64,000 nt of DNA from the NCBI RefSeq assembly GCF_001425625.1, contig NZ_LMCP01000012.1, positions 64,620 to 128,619 of the forward strand, in the 5' to 3' direction. Position numbers and translations under genes: made by a program. Shown one piece after another: positions 36,184-45,595 of this stretch. How positions within the stretch are numbered: position 1 is the stretch's first letter; each line of letters opens with the position of its first letter. Below the pieces are notes generated by a model. It was not told the origin of the DNA, did not search any database, and worked only from the letters and a program-made list of their open reading frames with translations. Origin of the DNA: Mesorhizobium sp. Root102. GTDB taxonomy: Bacteria; Pseudomonadota; Alphaproteobacteria; Rhizobiales; Rhizobiaceae.

Positions 36184-36425
36184 GTCACGGCATGGATCCT
36201 AGGGTCTCCGCAACGTCGCTTCGCTCCTGCTCCGCCCTAGGATGACGAAGGCGTGGTGGCTTTTTGGCCAATCGCGGATGTCGGATTTGGCATCCGCGTC
36301 GTCAAAGTGAGGCTGGTGGCAATCGCAAACCTTCGAAATTGGCCGAGACAATCGTCCCTTCGTCATCCTAGGGCGAAGCAAGGAGCGAAGCGACGCTGCG
36401 CAGACCCTAGGATCCATGCCGTGAA
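36184..36425. repeat. inverted pair of family B repeats
   Basis: Copies at 36184-36250 and 36359-36425 in opposite orientation, almost perfect complements of each other, around ~108 bases. Unit ends are CACGGCATGGATCCTAGGGT and CCGCCCTAGGATGACGAAG. They occupy most of the 359-base gap between maf and the DUF299 gene, which is transcribed toward them. Confidence 0.9.
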
Positions 36426-36474
36426 CTTCGAGCTTTGCAGCGGTGGGCGTTGGCGACGCGCCGCACGGCTCCAA

Positions 36475-37296
36475 TTATCTGTTCTTCCCCCGTAGGGCAA
36501 CGATGGCCGCCGCCGTTTCCTCGATCGAGCGACGGCTGACGTCGATCATCGGCCAGCCGTGGCGCGTGCAGATCTGGCGGGCGTAGGCGAGCTCTTCGGT
36601 GATGGCGGCGCGGTCGACATAGTCTGTCGCCTCGTACGAGCTGCTGTTGCCGAGGATGCGGTTTTGCCGGACGTGCGAGATGCGCTCGGCGGTGGCGATC
36701 AGCCCAACGATCAGCGGCTTGCTGGCGTTGACCAGGCTTTCCGGCACCGGCACGCCGAGCACGATCGGGATGTTGGCGGTCTTGATGCCTCGGTTGGCGA
36801 GATAGATGCTGGTCGGCGTCTTCGACGTGCGCGAAATGCCGATCAGCACGACATCGGCATCGTCCATATTGAGCGGCAGCTGGCCGTCATCATGGTCCAT
36901 GGTGAAATTGAGCGCGTCGATGCGACGGAAATATTCGGCATCGAGCACATGCTGGGCGCCGACGCGACGGCCGGCCGGAGTGCCGAGATAGGACTGGAAC
37001 ACGGTCAGCACAGGCTCCAGCACCGACACACAGGGCAGGCCCATGGTCGCGCAGCGTTCGTCGATGCCGCGCGCCAGCTTCTGGTCAACGACCGTATAGA
37101 GGATGATGCCCGGCTCCTCCTCGATGTCCTCGAACACTTTCGCCACCTGCTTTTCGGTGCGGATGAGCGGATAGATGTGCTCGATGGCGCGCGCATTCTT
37201 GTACTGCGCCGAAGCCGCCCGGCCGGCGGCGAGCAGCGTTTCGCCGGTCGCGTCGGAAATCAGGTGCAGGTGGAAGAAGCTCTGGGGTTTGTTCAC
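36475..37296 (-). CDS. pyruvate, phosphate dikinase regulatory protein (DUF299 kinase/phosphorylase)
   Basis: A 273-residue DUF299 protein, a bifunctional ADP-dependent kinase and phosphate-dependent phosphorylase that controls PPDK or PEP synthase. N-terminal '[20 protein letters not shown]', '[13 protein letters not shown]' and the P-loop-like [18 protein letters not shown] are diagnostic. The start codon is GTG at 37296. Its position on the far side of the origin from hemE is the arrangement seen in Caulobacter and rhizobia. A DnaA-box-like TTGTTCACA overlaps its start codon. Confidence 0.95.
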   Translation of the reverse strand: MNKPQSFFHLHLISDATGETLLAAGRAASAQYKNARAIEHIYPLIRTEKQVAKVFEDIEEEPGIILYTVVDQKLARGIDERCATMGLPCVSVLEPVLTVFQSYLGTPAGRRVGAQHVLDAEYFRRIDALNFTMDHDDGQLPLNMDDADVVLIGISRTSKTPTSIYLANRGIKTANIPIVLGVPVPESLVNASKPLIVGLIATAERISHVRQNRILGNSSSYEATDYVDRAAITEELAYARQICTRHGWPMIDVSRRSIEETAAAIVALRGKNR

Positions 37297-37701
37297 AGGG
37301 GGTCACCTGGGGCTGTGGGCTTCTGTGGATAAAGCGGGATGAAAAGACGGGGCGATCGGAGGCGACTGTATCAGATGCCAGTTTGTCCACAATTCGATGC
37401 GCTGTCAGCTTCGTCGGGCGGCTGGGGACAAGTTTGGGGACGGCTTCCCTTGCCTTTCGTCTGTCCACAGGGCGGGTATTTCCAGGCGTCTCGTAACGTT
37501 TTGACTCCAGTGACGGATTCCTGTCCGTCCCCAGAACCCTGCAGTTTGGAAAAAGAAGCACGCGACAATATGTTGGCTGGTGTTTTCCGGGGCAAAGCGG
37601 GACAGGTGGCAACCACCAGAACCAACAGACTCTTAGAATCAGAAGAATCTTAGATATAAGAATCTTTGATTATAGAAGAGGCTGGGAGAAGCGAGCGCTC
37701 G
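37297..37701. other. oriC: candidate chromosomal replication origin (oriC)
   Basis: The gap between the DUF299 regulator and hemE is where Caulobacter and rhizobial origins lie. It contains a perfect DnaA box (TTATCCACA, minus strand, 37324-37332) and near-boxes TTGTCCACA (37383-37391), CTGTCCACA (37461-37469) and TTGTTCACA (37289-37297). Six GANTC sites (CcrM methylation) lie at 37503, 37516, 37628, 37636, 37645 and 37660, far above the expected density in GC-rich DNA. An AT-rich, repetitive stretch at 37628-37678 just before hemE could be the unwinding element. No protein-coding frame is plausible here. Confidence 0.8.
37324..37332 (-). promoter_or_regulatory. perfect DnaA box
   Basis: TGTGGATAA on the plus strand, which is the consensus TTATCCACA on the minus strand, at the DUF299 side of the candidate origin. 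Confidence 0.75.
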
Positions 37702-38733
37702 ATGCCCCAGAACCGGATCATGCTGGACGTCCTGAAGGGCAAGGCTCATTTTCCGCCTCCGCTCTGGATGATGCGACAGGCGGGGCGCTATCTGCCGGAG
37801 TACCGTGAAACGCGCAGGCGAGCCGGGTCGTTCCTCGATCTCTGCTATGATCCCGACCTTGCCGTCGAGGTGACCTTGCAGCCGATCGAGCGCTTCGGCT
37901 TCGATGCCTCGATCCTGTTTTCCGATATCCTTGTCGTTCCGCATGCGCTTGGCCGCGATGTCCGCTTCGAAGAGGGGCGAGGACCGCTGCTGACGCCGAT
38001 CACGGTGCCGGAGATTCTGGCTCTGGAAGGCAAGGTGTTTCACGTGAATCTCGAACCAGTCTATGAGACGGTTCGCCGCTTGCGGGCAAAACTTCCGGAC
38101 GAGACGACCCTGATCGGCTTCTGCGGCGCACCGTGGACGGTGGCGACCTACATGATTGCCGGCCATGGCACGCCCGACCAGGCGCCGGCGCGGCTGTTCG
38201 CCTATCGCGAGCCGGCGGCATTCCAGCACCTGCTGAAAGTGCTTGCCGATCATTCGGCCGCCTACCTCATCCGCCAGATCGAGGCGGGTGCGGATGTGGT
38301 GCAGATTTTCGATTCCTGGTCCGGCGTGCTCGATGACGCTTCTTTCGACCTGTTCTGCGTCCAGCCGGTGGCCGAGATCGTGCGCCAGGTTCGAGCCGTC
38401 CATCCCGATGTGCCGATCATCGGTTTTCCCAAGGGTGCCGGCGCGCGCTACCAGACCTATCGCCAGAAGACCGGTGTGACGGGTCTGGGGATCGACTGGA
38501 CGGTGCCCCTGGAGGCGGCGAAGGAGTTGCAGCGCTCAGGTGCGGTTCAGGGCAACCTCGATCCCTTGCGCCTCGTGGCTGGCGGCAAGGCATTGTCCGA
38601 TGGCATCGAGGCGATCCTGAGAGCGCTGGGAGACGGACCGCTGATTTTCAATCTCGGCCACGGCATCACGCCGGAGACGCCGATCGCCCATGTCGAGGCG
38701 ATGGCGAAACAGGTACGGAGCGCGACACGCTGA
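37702..38733 (+). CDS. hemE: uroporphyrinogen decarboxylase
   Basis: A 343-residue enzyme converting uroporphyrinogen III to coproporphyrinogen III. N-terminal '[20 protein letters not shown]' holds the substrate-binding arginines, '[15 protein letters not shown]' the essential Asp, and '[14 protein letters not shown]' and '[12 protein letters not shown]' are signatures. The ATG at 37702 is chosen for family length, with GGGAGA upstream. It flanks the candidate origin, and its stop overlaps the hemJ start. Confidence 0.97.
   Translation: MPQNRIMLDVLKGKAHFPPPLWMMRQAGRYLPEYRETRRRAGSFLDLCYDPDLAVEVTLQPIERFGFDASILFSDILVVPHALGRDVRFEEGRGPLLTPITVPEILALEGKVFHVNLEPVYETVRRLRAKLPDETTLIGFCGAPWTVATYMIAGHGTPDQAPARLFAYREPAAFQHLLKVLADHSAAYLIRQIEAGADVVQIFDSWSGVLDDASFDLFCVQPVAEIVRQVRAVHPDVPIIGFPKGAGARYQTYRQKTGVTGLGIDWTVPLEAAKELQRSGAVQGNLDPLRLVAGGKALSDGIEAILRALGDGPLIFNLGHGITPETPIAHVEAMAKQVRSATR
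38036..38051. promoter_or_regulatory. weak parS-like site inside hemE
   Basis: TGTTTCACGTGAATCT matches 14 of 16 positions of the parS consensus TGTTTCACGTGAAACA. It lies in coding sequence (codons for VFHVNL), so chance similarity cannot be excluded. Confidence 0.35.
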
Positions 38734-39269
38734 TGGCTCAGATGAACAACACGAACAGCACTGGCCAGGCGATGATGCGCATGACGATCAGTATCGCCGT
38801 GCTGGTCGTTCTCACCGCGCTTTTGTATTTCGCCGCGCCCGACAGTTTTTATCCGTGGGCCAAGGCGATCCACATCCTCGCCGTCATCTCGTGGATGGCC
38901 GGCATGCTCTATCTGCCGCGGCTGCTGGTCTACCACGCCGATGCCGAGAAAGGCTCGGTGCAGTCGGAGACCTTCAAGGTGATGGAGCGGCGCCTGCTGC
39001 GCGGCATCATCAATCCGGCGATGATCGTCGCCTGGGTGTTCGGCCTGTGGCTGGCCTGGAAGGGCTTTGGTTTCGAGGGCGGCTGGCTGCACGCCAAGAT
39101 CGGCGCGGTGCTTTTGCTGTCCGCCGTTCACGGCTATCTGGCCGGCGCGGTGCGCAAATTCGCCGAGGATCGGAATGAAAAGCCCGCCAGGCACTGGCGA
39201 ATGGTCAACGAGATCCCCACATTGCTGATGATCGCAATCGTGATCCTGGTTGTCGTCAAGCCGTTCTAG
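38733..39269 (+). CDS. hemJ: protoporphyrinogen oxidase HemJ
   Basis: A 178-residue membrane protein with four or five helices, of the HemJ (UPF0093) family, which oxidises protoporphyrinogen IX in bacteria lacking HemG/HemY. 'WAKAIHILAVISWMAGMLYL' with the conserved His, 'PRLLVYHADAE', 'MERRLLRGIINPAMI' and 'WLHAKIGAVLLLSAVHGYL' are characteristic. It is translationally coupled to hemE (TGATG overlap), which fits a shared heme operon. Confidence 0.95.
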   Translation: MAQMNNTNSTGQAMMRMTISIAVLVVLTALLYFAAPDSFYPWAKAIHILAVISWMAGMLYLPRLLVYHADAEKGSVQSETFKVMERRLLRGIINPAMIVAWVFGLWLAWKGFGFEGGWLHAKIGAVLLLSAVHGYLAGAVRKFAEDRNEKPARHWRMVNEIPTLLMIAIVILVVVKPF

Positions 39270-39443
39270 GCCTGTCTGGGCCGCAAAACGCAGCTTGCTC
39301 TTTCCCCCGACCGACGATAAAAGACGGGTCTTCCTTCCCGTCATGCGCCGCCCCTCATTGCTTTCGGCCGCGCCCGGCATTTGTCGCATCCCGCCGATAT
39401 TTTCCCAAAGCTTACCCAGACTCCATCTATTCAAGGTCCGTCT

Positions 39444-40709
39444 ATGCAAGAAATGAAACTCGCCGAGTTCAAAAACAAGAAACCACCAGAGCTGATCGCT
39501 TACGCCGAATCGCTCGAGGTCGAAAACGCCAGCGTCATGCGCAAGCAGGAGCTGATGTTCGCGATCCTGAAGAAACTGGCCGCGCAGGACGTCGAGATCA
39601 TCGGCGACGGCGTGGTCGAGGTGCTGCAGGACGGTTTTGGTTTCCTGCGCTCTGCCAACGCAAACTATCTGCCAGGTCCCGACGACATTTATATTTCGCC
39701 GTCGCAGATCCGGCGCTTTTCGCTGAAGACCGGCGATACGGTCGAAGGGCCGATCCGCAGCCCGAAAGAGGGCGAGCGTTATTTCGCGCTGCTCAAGGTC
39801 AACACGATCAATTTCGACGATCCCGAAAAGATCCGCCACAAGATCCACTTCGACAATCTGACGCCGCTTTATCCGACCTCGAGGCTAAAGATGGAAATGG
39901 AGGTTCCGACCTCCAAGGACATCTCGGCCCGCGTCATCGATCTGGTGGCGCCGCTCGGGAAGGGCCAGCGCGCTTTGATCGTGGCGCAGCCGCGCACCGG
40001 CAAGACGGTGCTGTTGCAGAACATCGCCCATTCGATCACCACCAACCATCCCGAATGCTATCTGATCGTGCTTCTGATCGACGAACGGCCGGAAGAAGTG
40101 ACCGACATGCAGCGCTCGGTGAAGGGCGAGGTCGTCTCCTCGACCTTCGACGAGCCGGCGGTGCGCCACGTGCAGGTCGCCGAAATGGTCATCGAGAAGG
40201 CCAAGCGCCTGGTCGAGCATGGCCGCGACGTGGTCATCCTGCTCGATTCGATCACCCGCCTCGGCCGCGCCTACAACACAGTGGTGCCGTCCTCCGGCAA
40301 GGTGCTGACCGGCGGTGTCGACGCCAACGCACTGCAGCGCCCGAAGCGCTTCTTCGGCGCCGCCCGTAACATCGAGGAAGGCGGTTCGCTGACCATCATC
40401 GCCACCGCGTTGATCGATACGGGCAGCCGCATGGACGAAGTCATTTTCGAAGAGTTCAAGGGCACCGGCAATTCGGAAATCGTGCTCGACCGCAAGGTGG
40501 CCGACAAGCGCATCTATCCGGCCATGGATATCCTCAAGTCCGGCACCCGCAAGGAAGACCTGCTGGTCCCCCGCCAGGACCTGCAGAAAATCTTCGTGCT
40601 GCGCCGCATCCTGGCGCCGATGGGAACCACCGACGCGATCGAGTTCCTGATCGACAAGCTGAAGCAGACCAAGACCAATGCGGATTTCTTCGATTCGATG
40701 AACACGTAA
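39444..40709 (+). CDS. rho: transcription termination factor Rho
   Basis: A 421-residue Rho. N-terminal '[20 protein letters not shown]' and the cold-shock-like RNA-binding part '[20 protein letters not shown]' precede the ATPase core with Walker A '[12 protein letters not shown]', '[20 protein letters not shown]' and the Q/R-loops '[20 protein letters not shown]'. The start at 39444 (MQEMKLAEF) is the family start. A strong terminator follows. Confidence 0.98.
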   Translation: MQEMKLAEFKNKKPPELIAYAESLEVENASVMRKQELMFAILKKLAAQDVEIIGDGVVEVLQDGFGFLRSANANYLPGPDDIYISPSQIRRFSLKTGDTVEGPIRSPKEGERYFALLKVNTINFDDPEKIRHKIHFDNLTPLYPTSRLKMEMEVPTSKDISARVIDLVAPLGKGQRALIVAQPRTGKTVLLQNIAHSITTNHPECYLIVLLIDERPEEVTDMQRSVKGEVVSSTFDEPAVRHVQVAEMVIEKAKRLVEHGRDVVILLDSITRLGRAYNTVVPSSGKVLTGGVDANALQRPKRFFGAARNIEEGGSLTIIATALIDTGSRMDEVIFEEFKGTGNSEIVLDRKVADKRIYPAMDILKSGTRKEDLLVPRQDLQKIFVLRRILAPMGTTDAIEFLIDKLKQTKTNADFFDSMNT

Positions 40710-40742
40710 CGGCCAGGCCGAGACTTTCCGGCCTATGCATTG

Positions 40743-40777
40743 AAACCCCATTCCGGGAAACCGGGATGGGGTTTTTC
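40743..40777 (+). terminator. intrinsic terminator of rho
   Basis: Stem built of AAACCCCA ... CCGG, GAAA loop, CCGG ... TGGGGTTT with a T-run, 33 bases behind the rho stop. Confidence 0.9.
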
Positions 40778-40881
40778 ATGACCCTGTGGCAAGTCGCTTT
40801 CTTGGTATCGAGCGGCCGTATGCGGGGGCAGATGATTTCGCCTTCATGCAAGGCTGGCGTCTTCGAACTGGAAGCAGCGAC

Positions 40882-41799
40882 GTGAAGAAGACAATTCCGA
40901 CCCTGATCGGCTTTTCGGCCATCCTGACCTGGTCATTCCTGGCATTGCTTTCGACTGCCGCCGGCCCGATTCCGCCTTTTCAGCTGGCGGCCATGACCTT
41001 CCTGCTCGGAGCACTCGTCGGCGCGAGCAGCTGGATTTTTCGCCCGGCCGCGATCCGGACGCTGCGGCAGCCATGGCCGGTCTGGGCGATCGGAACCGCG
41101 GGACTGTGCATCTACCACTGCGCCTACTTCTTCGCGATCCAGTCGGCGCCGCCGGTCGAGGTCAGTCTGATCGCCTATCTCTGGCCGCTGCTGATCGTCG
41201 TCTTCGCCGCTTTCCTGCCCGGTGAAAGGCTGAAGGTTCATCACGTCGTTGGCGTCGCTCTCGGGCTTGCCGGCGCCATCGTTGTGATCACCAAGGGCGG
41301 CAACGTCGGCCTCGCCAACGGAGTGATGAAGGGGCATGTCATTGCCCTGTTCTGCGCCTTCATCTGGGCCGGCTATTCCGTGCTGTCGCGCCGCTTCGGC
41401 CAGGTGCCGACCGATGTCGTGGCCGGTTATTGCTTTATCACCGCGATCGTCGCCTTCGCGCTGCACCTGGCGCTCGAGACCACGGTCTGGCCGCAGACGC
41501 CGACCCAGTGGACGGCTATCGTCATCCTAGGCACGATACCGCTCGGCGCCGGCTTCTACGCCTGGGACCATGGCTGCAAGCACGGGGACATCATGATTCT
41601 TGGCGCCCTGTCCTACGCCGCACCACTGTTTTCGGTGATTGTGCTGCTGCTGGCAGGGTTTGGTGTGTTCCACTGGTCGGTGGCGCTCGCTTGTGTGCTG
41701 ATCACCATCGGCGCGGTGATCGCCGCCAAGGATCTGCTGTTCAAGCCCCTGCTGGCTGCGTCTTCGACCGCGGTCCCCGAGCCGGCGCAAGGCGCCTGA
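40882..41799 (+). CDS. EamA/DMT-superfamily transporter (YddG-like)
   Basis: A 305-residue protein with ten hydrophobic helices in two EamA repeats. 'FSAILTWSFLALLSTAAGPI' starts the first repeat and 'GHVIALFCAFIWAGYSVLSR' the second. The arrangement resembles YddG, an exporter of aromatic amino acids and related compounds, but the substrate is not certain. A GTG at 40882 with GGAAG seven bases upstream fits best; the open frame 32 codons further upstream is not hydrophobic and starts inside the rho terminator region. Confidence 0.85.
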   Translation: MKKTIPTLIGFSAILTWSFLALLSTAAGPIPPFQLAAMTFLLGALVGASSWIFRPAAIRTLRQPWPVWAIGTAGLCIYHCAYFFAIQSAPPVEVSLIAYLWPLLIVVFAAFLPGERLKVHHVVGVALGLAGAIVVITKGGNVGLANGVMKGHVIALFCAFIWAGYSVLSRRFGQVPTDVVAGYCFITAIVAFALHLALETTVWPQTPTQWTAIVILGTIPLGAGFYAWDHGCKHGDIMILGALSYAAPLFSVIVLLLAGFGVFHWSVALACVLITIGAVIAAKDLLFKPLLAASSTAVPEPAQGA

Positions 41800-41800
41800 C

Positions 41801-43828
41801 CTATTGGCGGTGCAGGAGGCGTTCCAGCTCTTCCGGATCCGCCACGGCAGGAAGGCAAACCTGCCCGGTGCAGAGCCAGGCACTGGAGCGGTTGGTCGGT
41901 GGCAGGATTCCGCCGGGCAACAAGGGTCGATTCGCTACCGTATCGATCGCCACGACAATGTCGACGCGGCGCGGGTCCGGGATTCGATTCGCAACCGGAA
42001 CGAGCTGTGGATCGTCCAGCGCATCCACGATGACCAGTTTGAGCGGCTCGATCGCCAGCGCGCAGGCGTTGACGATGCCGGCCTGGCCATATGCCTGGTG
42101 CGCAGCACGTCCGGCGGCATGCTCGGCGACTTGCCAGGCTCTTTCCTGCAGCTCGAGATCGCCGGTGACAGAGGCGAGGCGGACCAGTGCCTCGATGATC
42201 TGGCCGGTGGCGGAGGAAATGGCTTCGTCGACATCGCCCCTGATGCGGATCGGAACGTCGGCGCTGTCCGAAGCGGTCAAATAGTAGCCTGTCTTCTCGG
42301 CGTCGGCGTGCCAATGGTCGAGCTGCCCGATGAACTGGCCGGCTTTGCCGACATAGCTCCAATCCCCAGTGGCTTCGAACAGCGAGATCGCTGCATTGGC
42401 CATGGCGGCGTAGTCGCTGGACAAAGCAGGGAACAATGTCCTGGCGCCGAGCATCGAATGCGGCAAGCGGCCGTCGCGGCGGGCGGAGCTGATATGGGCA
42501 AAGGCTTTTGCCGCGGCGTCGATCCAGTCCGGCCGCGCCAGTGACCGGCCGGCCTCGGCGAGCGCTGCTATCATCTGGCCGTTCCAGTCGGTGAGGGCCT
42601 TTGCGTCCAGGCCTGGCCTGACCCGCTCTTCCCGCACAGTAAGAAGCCTCGCCTTCAGCGGGCTGAGCTGTTCGCGGTCGATCACACCTTGCGATTGCTG
42701 GGACCTTGTTTGGTGGACAACCGGCTTGCCTTCCCAACCATGCGGGCTGGAGAGCGTGAAGTGTTTGAGAAACAACGCGGAATCGTCGCCGAGGGCGGCT
42801 TCGATCTCGTCCCGGCTCCAGGTGTAGAACAGCCCTTCCTCGCCGTCGCTGTCGGCGTCGAGGCTGGCGGCAAAGGCGCCGCCGTCGACGCGCATTTCGC
42901 GCAGCAGCCAGTCGACAGTCTCTTCGATTCGCACCCGGAACAGTTCATTACCGCTCGCCGCATGGGCCCAATTGCAGAACCGGATGAGCTGCGCGTTGTC
43001 GTAGAGCATTTTTTCGAAATGCGGCACCAGCCACTCTGCATCGGTCGAGTAGCGGCTGAGCCCGCCGCCGATATGATCGTAGATACCGCCGCTCACCATC
43101 TGTTCGAGGCTGAGCAGGACGTCGTCGCGATGGCTGGCATTAGCGTCGCGCAGCCAGGACAGCCAGAGTGTGAGCATGAACGGCGCATTGGGGAATTTCG
43201 GCGCGCCGCGCAGGCCGCCGAGATCGCGGTCGACCATGCCGTCGATGCCCTTGGCAAGTTCCGCCAACGTGTCGCGATCGAGCCCTGTTTTCGCATGCGA
43301 AGCGGCGAGGCGCGCCTCGACATGGGTCGTCATGCCGTCGGCGCTCTGGTTCAGGCTCGCTCTCTTCTCGCGCCAGGCCTTGTCCACCGCCTCCATCACC
43401 TGGATGAAACCGGGGCGGCCATAGCGCGGCTCGCGCGGAAAATAAGTGCCGCCCCAGAACGGCTTGCCGTCCGGCGTCAGGAACATGGTGAGCGGCCAGC
43501 CGCCCTGCTCGCCCATCGCGGAGAGCGCTGCCATGTAGATCTGGTCGATGTCGGGGCGCTCTTCGCGGTCGACCTTGATATTGACGAACAGACGGTTCAT
43601 GACGGCGGCGACGTCAGCGTTCTCGAAGCTTTCGTGCGCCATGACATGGCACCAATGGCAGGCGGCATAGCCGACCGAAAGCAGGATCGGCCTGTCCAGC
43701 GCCTTTGCCTCCTCAAGCGAAGCCGGCGACCAGGCCCGCCAATGCACCGGATTGCCGCTGTGCTGCTGCAGATAGGGGCTGGCCTCCTGGGCAAGCAGAT
43801 TTTGCGCGGGTAGCGTCACGATGGGCAA
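41801..43828 (-). CDS. YyaL-type thioredoxin-domain / (alpha/alpha)6-barrel protein (DUF255)
   Basis: A 675-residue protein of the DUF255/YyaL family (human SPATA20 relatives). The N-terminal ~170 residues are a thioredoxin fold with the CHWC motif in 'GYAACHWCHVMAHESFE'. 'QQHSGNPVHWRAWS' precedes it and 'GWPLTMFLTPDGKPFWGGTY' follows. The remaining ~500 residues resemble an N-acylglucosamine 2-epimerase-like helical barrel. The biochemical function is unknown. It is convergent with the EamA gene, separated by one base, and lies divergent from mnmE, breaking the rho-mnmE order by insertion. Confidence 0.93.
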   Translation of the reverse strand: MPIVTLPAQNLLAQEASPYLQQHSGNPVHWRAWSPASLEEAKALDRPILLSVGYAACHWCHVMAHESFENADVAAVMNRLFVNIKVDREERPDIDQIYMAALSAMGEQGGWPLTMFLTPDGKPFWGGTYFPREPRYGRPGFIQVMEAVDKAWREKRASLNQSADGMTTHVEARLAASHAKTGLDRDTLAELAKGIDGMVDRDLGGLRGAPKFPNAPFMLTLWLSWLRDANASHRDDVLLSLEQMVSGGIYDHIGGGLSRYSTDAEWLVPHFEKMLYDNAQLIRFCNWAHAASGNELFRVRIEETVDWLLREMRVDGGAFAASLDADSDGEEGLFYTWSRDEIEAALGDDSALFLKHFTLSSPHGWEGKPVVHQTRSQQSQGVIDREQLSPLKARLLTVREERVRPGLDAKALTDWNGQMIAALAEAGRSLARPDWIDAAAKAFAHISSARRDGRLPHSMLGARTLFPALSSDYAAMANAAISLFEATGDWSYVGKAGQFIGQLDHWHADAEKTGYYLTASDSADVPIRIRGDVDEAISSATGQIIEALVRLASVTGDLELQERAWQVAEHAAGRAAHQAYGQAGIVNACALAIEPLKLVIVDALDDPQLVPVANRIPDPRRVDIVVAIDTVANRPLLPGGILPPTNRSSAWLCTGQVCLPAVADPEELERLLHRQ

Positions 43829-43886
43829 ACTCGGTTAGGAATTGTCGTATGGGCGCGAAGCTAGGGTGGTTCGGTGGAGCGGGCAA

Positions 43887-45206
43887 ATGATTTCAGGCGG
43901 TTCGATCGTTGCACTGTCGAGCGGCCGGCTTCCGGCCGGCGTCGCCGTCATCCGCATTTCCGGCCCACGGACTCGATTCGTAGTCGAAACGATCGCCGGT
44001 AGTATGGTTAAGGACCGCGCTGCGATTCTGCGCAGGTTCAGGGCGCCCGATGGAACGGCGCTCGACAATGGCCTGGTTGTCTTCTTTCCCGGTCCGGCCA
44101 GTTTTACGGGCGAGGATGTGGCGGAATTCCACGTTCATGGCGGACGTGCCGTGGTGACCAGGATGCTGGAGACGATCACCGGTTTTGACGGCGTCAGGCA
44201 TGCGGAACCAGGCGAATTCACCCGCCGCGCCTTTCTCAATGGCAAGGTCGATCTGGTCGAGACCGAGGCGCTGGCGGATCTCGTCAATGCCGAAACCGAG
44301 GCGCAGCGGCGTTTTGCGGTCCAAAATGCCGAAGGCGTCCAGAGCGAAGTCTATCTCGGTTGGCGCCGCAGGCTGCTCCATGCACGCGCGATGATCGAGG
44401 CCGAGATCGATTTCGCCGATGAAGACGATGTCCCTGGTTCCGTTTCGGATACGGTCTGGTCGGACGTTCAATCAATGATCGGCGAGATCGATCGGCACAT
44501 CGCCGGATTTCGCACTGCCGAGATCATTCGCGACGGCTTCGAAGTTGTCATCCTCGGTGCGCCCAATGCCGGTAAGTCGAGTCTGTTCAACGCCCTGGCG
44601 CGGCGGGATGCTGCTATAGTAACGGATGAGCCCGGCACGACGCGGGACCTGCTTGAAGTGACACTTGATCTTCAGGGGCTGCGCGTCAGGCTTACGGATA
44701 CGGCCGGCCTGCGCGATGCGCCTGGCAAGGTCGAGGCGATCGGCATCGAGAAGGCGAAGGCCAAGGCGCATGGCGCTGATCTCTTGCTGCTGCTTAGGGA
44801 TGTTGCAGACCCCAGGGACATTGGCCCGCTGCCCACTGGGACGCCAGCCTTGCGCGTCGGTACCAAGCTTGATCTGCTGGAAAGTGGCTCGGCCGGTGAT
44901 TATGACATTGGTATTTCGGTGAGAGACGGTACCGGCGTGGAGGCACTGCTGGCGGAAATCGGCCGGCGGGCGACGGAGGCGACCGGTAGCGTCGGCGATG
45001 TTCTGCCGTCACGCCTGCGCCACGTCGAATTGCTTGGCGCAGCGAATAGCCACCTGCTTCGTGCCATTGACGATAGGACTGCCGGGCAGGAATTGCGCGC
45101 CGAGGAGTTGCGGCTCGCTGCCGACCGCTTGGGCCGGATCGTCGGCGCCATTGACGCCGAGGACATGCTGGACGTGATTTTTTCGCAGTTCTGCATCGGG
45201 AAATGA
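43887..45206 (+). CDS. mnmE: tRNA modification GTPase MnmE
   Basis: A 439-residue protein that with MnmG installs carboxymethylaminomethyl groups at U34 of tRNAs. The N-terminal formyl-THF-binding domain has 'IVALSSGRLPAGVAVIRISG' and 'GRAVVTRMLETI'. The inserted G domain has GAPNAGKSSLFN, DEPGTTRD and 'DTAGLRDA', and the C-terminus is the conserved FCIGK. The ATG at 43887 is supported by GGAG upstream and by the family start. Its stop lies two bases beyond the start of the first parS-like site. Confidence 0.97.
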   Translation: MISGGSIVALSSGRLPAGVAVIRISGPRTRFVVETIAGSMVKDRAAILRRFRAPDGTALDNGLVVFFPGPASFTGEDVAEFHVHGGRAVVTRMLETITGFDGVRHAEPGEFTRRAFLNGKVDLVETEALADLVNAETEAQRRFAVQNAEGVQSEVYLGWRRRLLHARAMIEAEIDFADEDDVPGSVSDTVWSDVQSMIGEIDRHIAGFRTAEIIRDGFEVVILGAPNAGKSSLFNALARRDAAIVTDEPGTTRDLLEVTLDLQGLRVRLTDTAGLRDAPGKVEAIGIEKAKAKAHGADLLLLLRDVADPRDIGPLPTGTPALRVGTKLDLLESGSAGDYDIGISVRDGTGVEALLAEIGRRATEATGSVGDVLPSRLRHVELLGAANSHLLRAIDDRTAGQELRAEELRLAADRLGRIVGAIDAEDMLDVIFSQFCIGK

Positions 45207-45219
45207 CTCACGTGAAACA
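45204..45219. promoter_or_regulatory. parS: parS-like site (half-variant)
   Basis: TGACTCACGTGAAACA, 14 of 16 matches to TGTTTCACGTGAAACA. The right half is perfect, the left half has AC instead of TT. It overlaps the mnmE stop codon. Confidence 0.6.
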
Positions 45220-45235
45220 GTGCGACGCCTATCGC

Positions 45236-45411
45236 TTCGTCATCCACGGGCGGAGCAAGGAGCGCAGCGACGCAGCGCAGACCCGAGGATCCATGCCGCG
45301 ACTTCGGAGCGTTGCCGCAGTGCGGAATTCTGCTCCGCTACACTCAGAGGTTAAGTTCGCGGCATGGATCCTAGGGTCTCCGCGACGGAGCTTCGCCCTA
45401 AGATGACGAAA
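45236..45411. repeat. inverted pair of family B repeats
   Basis: Copies at 45236-45301 and 45357-45411 in opposite orientation around ~55 bases; the second copy is ~10 bases shorter, lacking part of the GCAAGGAGCGAAGCGAC segment. They lie between the first parS-like site and the next three, in the 45207-45595 gap. Confidence 0.85.
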
Positions 45412-45438
45412 CGTTGAAGTTTTCGCTCCAGTCTGGCG

Positions 45439-45454
45439 TGACTCACGTGAAACA
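45439..45454. promoter_or_regulatory. parS: parS-like site (half-variant)
   Basis: TGACTCACGTGAAACA, an identical 16-mer to the sites at 45204 and 45468. Confidence 0.6.
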
Positions 45455-45467
45455 TCGGTGGCCCTGA

Positions 45468-45483
45468 TGACTCACGTGAAACA
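45468..45483. promoter_or_regulatory. parS: parS-like site (half-variant)
   Basis: TGACTCACGTGAAACA, identical to the previous site and 29 bases from it (start to start). Confidence 0.6.
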
Positions 45484-45505
45484 CGCTCGATGGCAAGTGC
45501 AACGC

Positions 45506-45521
45506 TGTTTCACGTGAAACG
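45506..45521. promoter_or_regulatory. parS: parS site
   Basis: TGTTTCACGTGAAACG, 15 of 16 matches to the ParB-binding consensus, with both CACGTG-flanking arms intact (GTTTCACGTGAAAC is a perfect palindrome). Confidence 0.85.
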
Positions 45522-45595
45522 ATCTGCGGAGTTTCCTTGACAGCACTGCTTGGCAGGGACATGTGTCCCCCATCATTGAGTCTGGGAAGTTTGTG

